A stretch of DNA of 35,187 nt from an uncultured Algibacter sp. (GTDB taxonomy: Bacteria; Bacteroidota; Bacteroidia; Flavobacteriales; Flavobacteriaceae), in assembly GCF_905480415.1 (NCBI RefSeq), contig NZ_CAJQQI010000160.1, positions 1 to 35,187 of the forward strand, given 5' to 3'. The notes beneath the pieces are model-generated. The model saw only the letters and a program-made list of their open reading frames with translations, was not told where the DNA came from and did no database searches. The position numbers and the translations under genes are program-made. This document shows positions 14,368 through 21,625 of this stretch, one piece after another. Numbering within the stretch: position 1 is the first letter of the stretch; each line of letters starts with the position of its first letter.

Positions 14368-15048
14368 TCAAAAAAACTCCCGATACTGCATCACTCTGTA
14401 ATCAAACGTATTGAACTTTGGATTTTCAGCTTTTAGCTGTTTGTAAAGTGGTATTCTACTAATTGAAATATTTGCTGCTCCAGATCCTGACGTTAAAGAA
14501 ACGGTTTTGATTATTCGGTTTGATGAAGCTGATTCCTGTGCTTCACGTGGAATGACGAATTGATGAATTCTAGGTATTTCATTATTTACTAACTCTAACT
14601 TTAAACTATAATCTTTTAAATGCCTTCTGAAGAAATATTCTGGTCCGTTTTTACTATTACCTCCTGTAAACAAGAGCGTATCAATATTTGGGTATTGTAC
14701 CAAATAACCAATGATATTTCGAAGTTTAATATTTTTCATGCCTAAATCTGAAGCATCAATTTTATCACGTTCTGCACTATCAACAATATCACAAACGCCT
14801 ATTTTATTTTCAATAAGAAATGCTTTTCGTTCCTCAATAGCTTCATTTGAGTTGTCGTAGCGTAAATTCAAACCATGAATTTTATCTATGAATAACCAAA
14901 GTGAGTTGTAATAACTTCCATAGCAAAAATTCACATCCTTTTCCAAAAGTTTGCCCGTGGAAAATCTTGGTGGTGGTAAGGTCCCAACAATCAATTTTGT
15001 GGTATCGTTTTTAATAAATGGTTTATACGGATGAGTATGTTTAAACAT
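14368..15048 (-). CDS. uracil-DNA glycosylase-fold protein with an internal repeat-derived insertion
   Basis: The 226-residue protein has the features of the uracil-DNA glycosylase superfamily: KLIVGTLPPPRFS near the N-terminus (active-site strand region), the NFCYGSYYNSLW segment, and DTLLFTGGNSKNG. It probably excises damaged bases, but the substrate is uncertain because the classical GQDPYH motif is absent. Around residues 165-178 it contains VIPREAQESASS, which is the translation of a short palindromic repeat (14531-14556) also found in non-coding DNA of this window; the reading frame is kept and NRIIKTVSLTSGSGAANIS resumes after it. Transcribed divergently from the THX gene. Confidence 0.75.
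   Translation of the reverse strand: MFKHTHPYKPFIKNDTTKLIVGTLPPPRFSTGKLLEKDVNFCYGSYYNSLWLFIDKIHGLNLRYDNSNEAIEERKAFLIENKIGVCDIVDSAERDKIDASDLGMKNIKLRNIIGYLVQYPNIDTLLFTGGNSKNGPEYFFRRHLKDYSLKLELVNNEIPRIHQFVIPREAQESASSNRIIKTVSLTSGSGAANISISRIPLYKQLKAENPKFNTFDYRVMQYREFF
14531..14556. repeat. short palindromic repeat inside the glycosylase gene
   Basis: Plus strand GATTCCTGTGCTTCACGTGG followed by AATGAC. It matches the pattern GATTCC-n-TTC-n-GGAATGAC of small dispersed palindromes; relatives in this window are at 16766-16785 and 19796-19816. In frame it encodes VIPREAQES on the minus strand. Confidence 0.6.
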
Positions 15049-15083
15049 CGATTTAGCTTGATTTTATACTTTAAAATCATTAT

Positions 15084-15105
15084 TTTACTTTTTACTAAAA
15101 GTAAA
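15084..15105 (+). other. hairpin in the THX leader
   Basis: TTTACTTTT (15084-15092) pairs perfectly with AAAAGTAAA (15097-15105) around TACT, ending 7 nt before the THX ATG. A hairpin this close could limit translation initiation; it may also be a DNA-level palindrome. Confidence 0.4.
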
Positions 15106-15112
15106 GTAAATT

Positions 15113-15290
15113 ATGGGAAAAGGCGATAAAAAAAACAAAACGAGGTAAAATTAATCGAGGAACTTTTGGAGCTAGAAGACCTAGAGTTATAAAAAAAGAA
15201 TTTCCATTGAAACTAAAATTGGCATTGGCAACAAGGCTGCGCCTTAATAGTATTAACCAATCTCTTTTAAAAGCGTCTCAACTTCTTTAA
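15113..15290 (+). pseudogene. 30S ribosomal protein THX gene with a frameshift in an A8 run
   Basis: ATG at 15113 begins MGKGDKK and runs into eight A residues (15128-15135). As written, the frame ends after MGKGDKKNKTR at the TAA at 15146-15148. With one A fewer it continues TKRGKINRGTFGARRPR, the clear signature of the bacterial THX protein (MGKGDKK..RGKI..G..G.RRPR), a tiny basic protein in the head of the 30S subunit. The restored frame then carries an extra VIKKEFPLKLKLALATRLRL and stops only at 15288-15290, overlapping the convergent TPR gene. THX is usually only 25-45 residues, so the tail may also be aberrant. Real mutation, transcriptional slippage at A8, or an assembly error are all possible. 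Confidence 0.7.
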
Positions 15291-15978
15291 TAGTTGTTCT
15301 ATAAATATGTTTGTTTGTTTTAGTCATATGGCTTGACTCTGTAAACACATCATTTAAAATTTCTTTAGCATCGGCCTCCTTTTTTATGCTTAGTAGAAAT
15401 TTGGCTAATATGAGGCGCTCTTCATAAAATGAATATCTTACATCAATTTGTCTTAAATTATTTTCTGCCTCCTCCATTTTACCAACACGTTTCAAGGCTA
15501 ATCCATATAAAAACTGTGTTCTGGATTTTTTATATTCTGGGTGATTATTAATTTTATCAGCATAAAAAATAACCTTATCATAATCTTCAGTTTTAAAATA
15601 GGCTTCAATGAGCTGCCTAGTGGCATAAAAGTCATTTTGAGATTGATCTTCTAAAGCTTCGATATAATGCGTTATGGCATTGTTATAATCTTTAATTTCT
15701 AAATATGCATCAGCCAGATTTATACGATTTTGATAGGACTCTGAGAATTCTAACCGCTTTTCTAAATCTCTAACTTTTTTTGTTGGATTAATAACATGTG
15801 CTATTTCGTCTGTTATTTTTTCAGCATCTTGCTTATTATAAACTTGTGTGATTAAATAAATAATGCAACCAATTGCTGGGAGGAACAGAATTAAAAACCA
15901 CCAATAGTAGGCGTTTCTATGGGTATATAAATGATATAAACAATAGATTTGTAGCGCAATAATTAAGTAATAGTACAT
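15253..15978 (-). CDS. TPR protein with N-terminal two-helix membrane anchor
   Basis: Residues 1-48 form two membrane helices (about 2-19 and 25-45) with an aromatic-rich pattern, YYWWFLILFLPAIGCIIYL, as in the PLDc_N domain found at the start of cardiolipin synthases. The rest is made of tetratricopeptide repeats, for example SYQNRINLADAYLEIKDYNN and YATRQLIEAYFKTEDYDKV. It is thus a membrane-bound scaffold; partners are unknown. It starts 10 nt after the yaaA stop on the same strand and may share its transcript. The 3' end overlaps the restored THX frame. Confidence 0.78.
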   Translation of the reverse strand: MYYYLIIALQIYCLYHLYTHRNAYYWWFLILFLPAIGCIIYLITQVYNKQDAEKITDEIAHVINPTKKVRDLEKRLEFSESYQNRINLADAYLEIKDYNNAITHYIEALEDQSQNDFYATRQLIEAYFKTEDYDKVIFYADKINNHPEYKKSRTQFLYGLALKRVGKMEEAENNLRQIDVRYSFYEERLILAKFLLSIKKEADAKEILNDVFTESSHMTKTNKHIYRTTIKEVETLLKEIG

Positions 15979-15988
15979 ATCTATAAAT

Positions 15989-16747
15989 CTATCTAATAAA
16001 AATCAATTCTTTTTCGCTGCTCATCGGTTCGCTAAAATTATAACCCTCATAATTAAAACCTTTTAAATCGTCTATGGTTTTTGCATTAGTATCAACAATA
16101 TAACGCGCCATCATACCACGAGCTGCCTTTGCAAAAAACGAAATCATTTTATATTGCCCGTTTTTAAACTCTTTAAAATTAGCAGTAATTACAGGTACTT
16201 TTAAGGCTTTAGTATCAATAGCTTTGAAATATTCATTACTAGCTAAATTTAAGAAAAGCTCATCATCTTCAAGTTCTTCATTAAGGGCATTGGTAATATC
16301 CTTTTTCCAGAATTCATATAAATTTTTATTTGCGCCAATTGGAAATTTAGTTCCCATTTCTAAACGATAGGGTTGCATTAAATCGGTTGGTTTTAATAAA
16401 CCATACAAACCTGAAAGAATACGAACTGTATTTTGGAGTACTTCTATTTTACCCTCTGGAATGGTGTAAGCATCTAGGCCTCTATACACATCGCCATTAA
16501 AGGCATACACTGCTGGTCTCGCATTATCAGTTGTAAAAGGTAATTGCCAATCTTGATTGCGCTGATGGTTTAATGCTCCTAACGCATCAGAAATACTCAT
16601 AAGTTTTGATAAACCTTTTGCCGATTTACTTTTAAGCAGTTTATTAATACGTTCTGACTTTGACAAAAAACCAGATTCGCTATATTGCGTTGTTGGCAGT
16701 GGGCTTTCAAAATTGAGTGATTTTGCTGGTGACAATACTAGTTTCAT
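15989..16747 (-). CDS. yaaA: peroxide stress protein YaaA
   Basis: A 252-residue member of the YaaA/UPF0246 family: MKLVLSPAKSLNFESPLP at the start, LGALNHQRNQDW, PAVYAFNGDVYRGLDA, LRILSGLYGLLKPTDLM-like (here VRILSGLYGLLKPTDLMQPY) and YRLEMGTKF. In E. coli YaaA is induced by OxyR and limits free iron and DNA damage during peroxide stress. Full family length. A TAAATTTG box lies 57 nt upstream of the ATG. Confidence 0.93.
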   Translation of the reverse strand: MKLVLSPAKSLNFESPLPTTQYSESGFLSKSERINKLLKSKSAKGLSKLMSISDALGALNHQRNQDWQLPFTTDNARPAVYAFNGDVYRGLDAYTIPEGKIEVLQNTVRILSGLYGLLKPTDLMQPYRLEMGTKFPIGANKNLYEFWKKDITNALNEELEDDELFLNLASNEYFKAIDTKALKVPVITANFKEFKNGQYKMISFFAKAARGMMARYIVDTNAKTIDDLKGFNYEGYNFSEPMSSEKELIFIR

Positions 16748-16765
16748 AGATGGGATAATTTTTTT

Positions 16766-16785
16766 ATTTCAGCGAAGGCGGAAAT
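16766..16785. repeat. short palindromic repeat, degenerate copy
   Basis: ATTTCAGCGAAGGCGGAAAT is an imperfect palindrome of the same type (TTC.GC / GC.GAA core) as those at 14531 and 19796. It lies in the yaaA leader. Confidence 0.4.
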
Positions 16786-16803
16786 CTCAAATTTCTTTCA
16801 TTT

Positions 16804-16811
16804 CAAATTTA
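16804..16811 (-). promoter_or_regulatory. -7 promoter box of yaaA
   Basis: Minus strand TAAATTTG, a full TAnnTTTG match, 57 nt upstream of the yaaA ATG; the transcript would include the palindrome at 16766-16785. Confidence 0.45.
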
Positions 16812-16982
16812 CAATTACTATTTTACTTTAAAAATTTAAGATTAGAATTATTTGTGATGCCGTTATAAATGGAATTGATGTTATTGATTTTATCTGAAAA
16901 ATTAACTAATTTCGTTTAACGACCTATAAAGTTCATCTGTGCAGCATTGGTTTCAATATTGAATCAGAACTTTATTTTTGCA

Positions 16983-16991
16983 TTAGCCAAC
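16983..16991 (+). repeat. left arm of an inverted repeat flanking the hydrolase gene
   Basis: TTAGCCAAC, inverted as GTTGGCTAA at 18413-18421. The two arms bracket the alpha/beta hydrolase gene tightly (20 nt before its ATG and 5 nt after its stop), as in a mobile gene cassette. Confidence 0.4.
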
Positions 16992-17010
16992 ATACATGAA
17001 AAACAAATAG

Positions 17011-18408
17011 ATGAAAAAACTAATTCTAATTATTTCTACACTCTTGTTAACTCTAACAAATTATGGGCAAGACATAACTGGACAATGGAATGGTGTTTTA
17101 AAGGTGCAAGGAATTCAGTTGAGGGTAGTGTTTAATATAAACTCTATCGATAACAACTTCGTATCGACAATGGACAGCCCTGACCAGAATGCAAAAGGAA
17201 TACCTGTTACGACTACAAGTTTTGAAAGTCCTGCATTAAAACTTACTATTTCCAACTTAGGGGTTGAATATAAAGGTGTTTTGGGTGATAATAACATTAT
17301 TGTCGGGACTTTCAAACAAGCTGGACAATCTTTTCCAATGGATCTATCTAAAGAAAAAATTAAAAAAAAGGAGCTTATTAGACCACAAGAACCCAAAAAA
17401 CCTTACTCATATTACACTGAAGAGGTTTCTTTTACAAACTCCATTGATTCAATCACACTTTCAGGAACACTAACATTACCATCGACCACAGGAAAGTTTC
17501 CTGTCGTTGTTATGATTTCAGGCAGTGGTCCTCAAAATAGAGATGAAGAATTACTAGGGCATAAACCGTTTTTAGTTGTTGCAGACCACTTAACAAAAAA
17601 AGGTATTGGAGTTTTAAGATTTGATGATAGAGGGACTGCCAAATCTACAGGTGATTTTAAATCAGCAACTTCGACAGATTTCGCTAATGATGTTCTAAGT
17701 GCAGTTACATATCTTAAAACACGCAATGATATAGATTATAAGAATATTGGATTAGTTGGGCACAGTGAAGGTGGGCTAATTGCTCCAATGGTAGCCTCTG
17801 AATCTAAAGATATAGATTTTATTGTTCTATTGGCAGGTCCTGGAATTTCGGGTTACGATATACTTTTACTACAAAATGAATTAATTTCAATAGCAAATGG
17901 AACAGATGAATCAAAATTACAAACGGAATTAGCCTTGCTTAAAGGTGGATTGGATATTATAATCAAAGGCGATGATCTAGATGAAATAAAATCAGTTTTA
18001 AGAGATTATTTTCAAAAAGAGCTAAATAAAAATGCTAAACTTCTACCGGAAGGAATTAAAAAGAATCAATTTATAGAAGGCACTGTTGACCAATTGGCAA
18101 CCTCTTGGTTTCAGTTCTTTTTGAAATATGACCCAGCCTCTAGTTTAGTTAAAGTTAAGTGTCCAGTCCTCGCCATTAATGGAGAGAAAGATTTACAAGT
18201 CCCTTCAAAAGTAAATTTAGATGCCATTGAAAAGTATTTAAAAGAAGGTAAAAACAATAATTTCGTTGTCAAAGAGCTACCTCATTTAAATCATCTTTTT
18301 CAAGAATGTTCTACAGGTTCTCCCAATGAATATGGTGAAATTGAGCAGACATTTGCACCAAAAGCATTATTAGAAATATCAAACTGGATATTAAAACAAG
18401 TAAACTAA
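17011..18408 (+). CDS. exported alpha/beta hydrolase with N-terminal beta domain
   Basis: A signal peptide (residues 1-20, ending TNYGQ) leads into an N-terminal beta-rich domain of about 100 residues (ITGQWNGVLKVQGIQLRVVF), then an alpha/beta hydrolase fold. The nucleophile elbow is GHSEGG with Ser252; the oxyanion region is SGSGPQNRDE; the acid is likely in INGEKDLQVP and the His in LPHLNHLF. It resembles serine aminopeptidase/acyl-hydrolase type enzymes of the periplasm; substrate unknown. It is a single gene, flanked by the inverted TTAGCCAAC/GTTGGCTAA pair, which hints at past mobility. Confidence 0.85.
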   Translation: MKKLILIISTLLLTLTNYGQDITGQWNGVLKVQGIQLRVVFNINSIDNNFVSTMDSPDQNAKGIPVTTTSFESPALKLTISNLGVEYKGVLGDNNIIVGTFKQAGQSFPMDLSKEKIKKKELIRPQEPKKPYSYYTEEVSFTNSIDSITLSGTLTLPSTTGKFPVVVMISGSGPQNRDEELLGHKPFLVVADHLTKKGIGVLRFDDRGTAKSTGDFKSATSTDFANDVLSAVTYLKTRNDIDYKNIGLVGHSEGGLIAPMVASESKDIDFIVLLAGPGISGYDILLLQNELISIANGTDESKLQTELALLKGGLDIIIKGDDLDEIKSVLRDYFQKELNKNAKLLPEGIKKNQFIEGTVDQLATSWFQFFLKYDPASSLVKVKCPVLAINGEKDLQVPSKVNLDAIEKYLKEGKNNNFVVKELPHLNHLFQECSTGSPNEYGEIEQTFAPKALLEISNWILKQVN

Positions 18409-18412
18409 TTAC

Positions 18413-18421
18413 GTTGGCTAA
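18413..18421 (+). repeat. right arm of an inverted repeat flanking the hydrolase gene
   Basis: GTTGGCTAA, the perfect 9-bp inverse of TTAGCCAAC at 16983-16991, preceded by AC and followed by CAA. Confidence 0.4.
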
Positions 18422-18463
18422 CAAAGAACTGAGTTGAAATCAAGTAAAGGGAAACTAACCACC

Positions 18464-18562
18464 TCACTTTAACCTTCTCATTTCCATACTTCCTTTTTTC
18501 TGTAACATGTTACCATAACTATCCTGAGTAATTTTTATCCAAGAATCTCCTAATAAACATAA
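18464..18562 (-). pseudogene. C-terminal remnant of an unidentified protein
   Basis: A 32-codon minus-strand frame without ATG reads GDSWIKITQDSYGNMLQKKG and SMEMRRLK before a stop at 18464-18466. The wording is protein-like and ends naturally, but the upstream part of any gene is missing (TAA at 18563). It lies beside the right arm of the hydrolase-flanking repeat, consistent with local rearrangement. Family not recognised. Confidence 0.3.
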
Positions 18563-18641
18563 TTACACATATAACAGATTTCTTTAAATTTGATAAAAAA
18601 AGCAGACTAGTTAACCCAACTAATTAGTTCAGATATTTTCT

Positions 18642-18697
18642 TACATTTGAAAGAAATAAACATACTAATATGTTTATTCACTTGTTGTACACAAGTG
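18642..18697 (+). promoter_or_regulatory. promoter box and double hairpin leader of the Met-rich protein gene
   Basis: TACATTTG at 18642-18649 is a full TAnnTTTG match. Directly behind are two hairpins: AATAAACATA/TATGTTTATT (18655-18664 with 18669-18678, 10 bp) and CACTTGT/ACAAGTG (18679-18685 with 18691-18697, 7 bp). The transcript should begin near 18654, so the first hairpin would sit at its 5' end. Confidence 0.5.
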
Positions 18698-18727
18698 GAA
18701 TAAAAATAAAAATTAACAAACTATAAA

Positions 18728-19462
18728 ATGAAAAGAATTATTCTAGTATTATTAGTGATAACAACATTATCAGCAACAGCGCAAGAATCTGTTTTATTAC
18801 GTCTTAATTATAACGAAGGTGATAATTATCTTCTAACGGTAGATGCAAAGCAAAATATGGGATTACAAGGTGGAATGAATATGAATATGACAATGGGGGT
18901 TATTATCACCGAAGTTGGTGCCAAAAATATTAAGACGGAATCTAAGATTACATCTGTTGTTATGGATATGATGCAAGGAGAAATGTCCATGAGTTATGAT
19001 TCTAATAAGAAAGAAGCAGAACTTGATCAGATGGGGCAAATGATGAAGTCACAATTTGATCCAATGATGAAAGCAACTATCCATACTTCTTTAGATAATT
19101 TGGGAAATATGATTGAAACTAAAATAGAACCTGCCATTCCTGGAATGGAGCAATTAACAGGTAGTGCAAGTACTATTAATTATCCCGAAGAAAAAGTTTC
19201 TGTTGGCTCTTCATGGACCTCTGAAGATGAAAATCAAGGGGTTAAAATGAGTACCACATACACTATAAGCAGTATCGCTAATGGTATTGTTTCTTTAGAT
19301 GTTTCAGGAGATGTAGCTGGCACAGGAACTGGCACTATCAAAGGAAAAACAACAGTTGATATTAGCAGTGGGGTTCCAACTAGCGCAGCTATTGAGGTTA
19401 CCATGTCTGCTCAAGGAGTAAACATGAGTATAATTACTAACACAACGATGACAAAAATCTAA
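18728..19462 (+). CDS. exported DUF6263-like, methionine-rich protein
   Basis: A signal peptide (residues 1-18, ending ATAQ) precedes a beta-rich protein of 244 residues that I assign to the DUF6263 type from its overall pattern (LRLNYNEGDNYLLTVDAKQ, NYPEEKVSVGSSW and the final KTTVDISSGVPTSA). About 22 residues (9 percent) are Met, concentrated between residues 44 and 130 in clusters such as MNMNMTMG, MDMMQGEMSMSY and MGQMMKSQFDPMMK. The function of the family is unknown. It is transcribed alone from a promoter with a structured leader. Confidence 0.72.
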   Translation: MKRIILVLLVITTLSATAQESVLLRLNYNEGDNYLLTVDAKQNMGLQGGMNMNMTMGVIITEVGAKNIKTESKITSVVMDMMQGEMSMSYDSNKKEAELDQMGQMMKSQFDPMMKATIHTSLDNLGNMIETKIEPAIPGMEQLTGSASTINYPEEKVSVGSSWTSEDENQGVKMSTTYTISSIANGIVSLDVSGDVAGTGTGTIKGKTTVDISSGVPTSAAIEVTMSAQGVNMSIITNTTMTKI

Positions 19463-19589
19463 ATTGTCAAGTTTGAAATAAAAAACCAATGTACAACTAT
19501 GTATAAAATGCATTTTATACTTAAACTTAAACAAACTTCTCCAAAAATAAAATAGCTTTTGGTTTAAAAATATAAGTTTGAAAATACCT

Positions 19590-19764
19590 GCGTTAGCGAT
19601 AGCAACGACATCCTTTTAAAAACTAAAGGAACAATAACGCTTGTTGGCACTATAATTAGACAGATAACAACGACTATAGTGCTCACTATGAGACATATGT
19701 TAAAAAGATATAGCCTTAGACTTTACTCAAGATAAACTTCAAGCCCACCCCTTTCGGTAACGTC
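19590..19764 (+). repeat. dispersed palindromic repeat, copy C (diverged)
   Basis: Starts GCGTTAGCGATAGCAACGAC and CATCCTTTT, and ends with AAGATATAGCC, AAGCCCACCCCTTTCGGTAACG. These are the same end blocks as in copies A and B, but with a longer and different middle. Lies between the Met-rich protein gene and the pseudouridine synthase gene. Confidence 0.6.
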
Positions 19765-19795
19765 CAAATAATAGGATTACTGCTATGATTTATGG

Positions 19796-19816
19796 GGTTC
19801 CTGTCTTCGCAGGGAT
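19796..19816. repeat. short palindromic repeat, third copy
   Basis: GGTTCCTGTCTTCGCAGGGA, with a CCTG...CAGG core, is close to the pattern GATTCCTGnnTTCGCAGGAATGAC. It abuts the stop codon of the pseudouridine synthase gene and could act as its RNA 3' hairpin. Confidence 0.5.
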
Positions 19817-20851
19817 TTATAACTCTTGATGCTTAGAATACGATTTCCATTTTTCAATACATTGCTGCATGTCGTCTGGGATTTCGGTATCAAACTGCAT
19901 AAATTTACCTGTTGTTGGATGCTCGAAACCCAATGTTTTAGCATGCAATGCTTGCCTAGGCAATACTTTAAAACAATTATCTACAAACTGTTTGTACTTA
20001 GTAAAGGTTGTCCCTTTTAATATCTTTTCTCCACCGTATCGTGCGTCATTAAACAGCGTGTGCCCAATGTGTTTCATGTGTACACGTATTTGATGCGTAC
20101 GACCTGTTTCTAGCTTACAAGACACCAAAGTAACATAGCCCAAACGCTCCAAAACCTTGTAATGGGTAACAGCGGGTTTGCCTTTTCCTTCATCATCGTC
20201 AAGAAACACGGTGTTTTGTAGTCGGTTTTTAGGGTGACGCCCAATATTGCCTTCTATAGTGCCTTCTTCTTCTTTCATATTCCCCCAAACAATAGCGACG
20301 TATTCGCGTTCGCTCGTTTTATTTGCAAACTGTGCAGACAAATGCGCCATGGCTATTTCAGTTTTAGCAACCACTAAAAGACCACTGGTATCTTTATCAA
20401 TTCTATGCACTAGTCCTGGACGTTCACTAGAATTATTTGGCAGATTATCAAACCTATGGATTAATGCGTTTATTAAGGTTCCTGAATAATTTCCATGACC
20501 TGGATGCACGACCATTCCTGGAGATTTATTGACAACCAAAAGATCGTCGTCTTCATAAACCACATCAATATCTATATCCTCGCCTACCAATAAATTTTCA
20601 AAAGGCGGATGAGACAATAGCACACGAATGCTATCATAAGGTTTTACTTTGTAGTTCGATTTTATAGCAACATCGTTTACAAAAATGCTTCCCTCTTTTG
20701 CTGCGGCTTGAATTTTGTTTCGTGTAGCGTTCTCAACAAAATTCATTAAATATTTATCGATACGTAAAGGCGCTTGCCCTTTGTCTACAGTAAATGCATG
20801 ATGTTCGTAAAGATTGTTTTCGTCTGGTAATATCGGTGTGTAGTCGTCCAT
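19817..20851 (-). CDS. RluD-type 23S rRNA pseudouridine synthase
   Basis: The 344-residue protein has an N-terminal S4 RNA-binding domain (about 28-85) and a RluA-family catalytic domain. The catalytic motif is HRIDKDTSGLLVVAKT with Asp152, preceded by NKSPGMVVHPGHG; KLETGRTHQIRVHMKHIGH is the second family motif. The domain order and KDTSG variant point to RluD (uridines of 23S helix 69), but RluC-like activity cannot be excluded. It follows the PASTA gene by 3 nt on the minus strand, a frequent flavobacterial pairing. Confidence 0.9.
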   Translation of the reverse strand: MDDYTPILPDENNLYEHHAFTVDKGQAPLRIDKYLMNFVENATRNKIQAAAKEGSIFVNDVAIKSNYKVKPYDSIRVLLSHPPFENLLVGEDIDIDVVYEDDDLLVVNKSPGMVVHPGHGNYSGTLINALIHRFDNLPNNSSERPGLVHRIDKDTSGLLVVAKTEIAMAHLSAQFANKTSEREYVAIVWGNMKEEEGTIEGNIGRHPKNRLQNTVFLDDDEGKGKPAVTHYKVLERLGYVTLVSCKLETGRTHQIRVHMKHIGHTLFNDARYGGEKILKGTTFTKYKQFVDNCFKVLPRQALHAKTLGFEHPTTGKFMQFDTEIPDDMQQCIEKWKSYSKHQEL

Positions 20852-20854
20852 TAT

Positions 20855-21412
20855 TTAAGGTCTCTTACCATTACCAAGAACCAAATCTATAACAGAGGTT
20901 CTGGCTAACTTATCACCTGCTTTAAGTGCTTTTCCTTTATGCGTTAATTTTAATACCATGTCTTTTCCAATATTATCGGCATAAGTGACTTTGCCTACTT
21001 TAAAACCTAGAGCTTCTAGGTTTGGTTTTACTTGTCTATATGTTTGGTCTATTAAGCCTTCAGGAATATTCATCTTTCTATAACCTGAGGGATTAAGTGT
21101 GATGTATATTTTTCTATCTTCCTTAACTTTAGAACCCGCCAAAGGTTCCTGTTCTATAACTGAAAACTTGGGATAATCTGGGTTGTAATTTGCTGAATCC
21201 TGAATTTTCATAACCAATTTATTATCTTTTAACTCTAACTCTGCAACACTTATAGATTTACCTTTAAGCTCAGGAACCGTTTCAAAATCGCCATGATTTG
21301 TCGACATATTTAACCATTTTAACATGATAAAACACAATACAATTATAGCTACAACTGCCAATAAAAGCTGTTTAAAAAAGGTTTTACTGGTTAGAAATTT
21401 TATGATACTCAT
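20855..21412 (-). CDS. PASTA domain membrane protein
   Basis: From ATG 21412 the protein has 185 residues: one membrane helix (about 14-33, LLLAVVAIIVLCFIMLKWL) and an extracytoplasmic part of two to three PASTA repeats (VPELKGKSISVAELELKDN; NIPEGLIDQTYRQVKPNLEA). PASTA modules are known from penicillin-binding proteins and Ser/Thr kinases, where they bind peptidoglycan; here no enzymatic domain is attached. It is divergent from ddl, consistent with a cell-wall role. The TTG 6 nt upstream is a less likely start. Confidence 0.88.
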   Translation of the reverse strand: MSIIKFLTSKTFFKQLLLAVVAIIVLCFIMLKWLNMSTNHGDFETVPELKGKSISVAELELKDNKLVMKIQDSANYNPDYPKFSVIEQEPLAGSKVKEDRKIYITLNPSGYRKMNIPEGLIDQTYRQVKPNLEALGFKVGKVTYADNIGKDMVLKLTHKGKALKAGDKLARTSVIDLVLGNGKRP

Positions 21413-21432
21413 GGACAAGTTTTTCTATTAGG

Positions 21433-21440
21433 CAAATATA
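21433..21440 (-). promoter_or_regulatory. -7 promoter box of the PASTA-rluD pair
   Basis: Minus strand TATATTTG, a full TAnnTTTG match, 20 nt before the ATG at 21412. Confidence 0.5.
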
Positions 21441-21570
21441 TAAAAACAGAACTGTTTTTTCTTTTGCAATATATATGATATTTTAGCTTAACTAACATTA
21501 ACTATCATAACATACGTTTTATTGTTGGTTTCAAACGAGTTTAGAGTTTAATTTAATTGATTTCGACTTT

Positions 21571-21602
21571 TTTGTGAAATTTTGAAAAGATTCCTACCTT
21601 CA
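21571..21602 (+). promoter_or_regulatory. candidate promoter of ddl-coaD
   Basis: TTTG at 21571-21574 is followed after 20 nt by TACCTTCA (21595-21602), a partial TAnnTTTG match. A transcript start near 21606 supports the ddl ATG at 21626 rather than 21608. Confidence 0.4.
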
Positions 21603-21625
21603 AGGGAATGACAAAAATAATGTTA

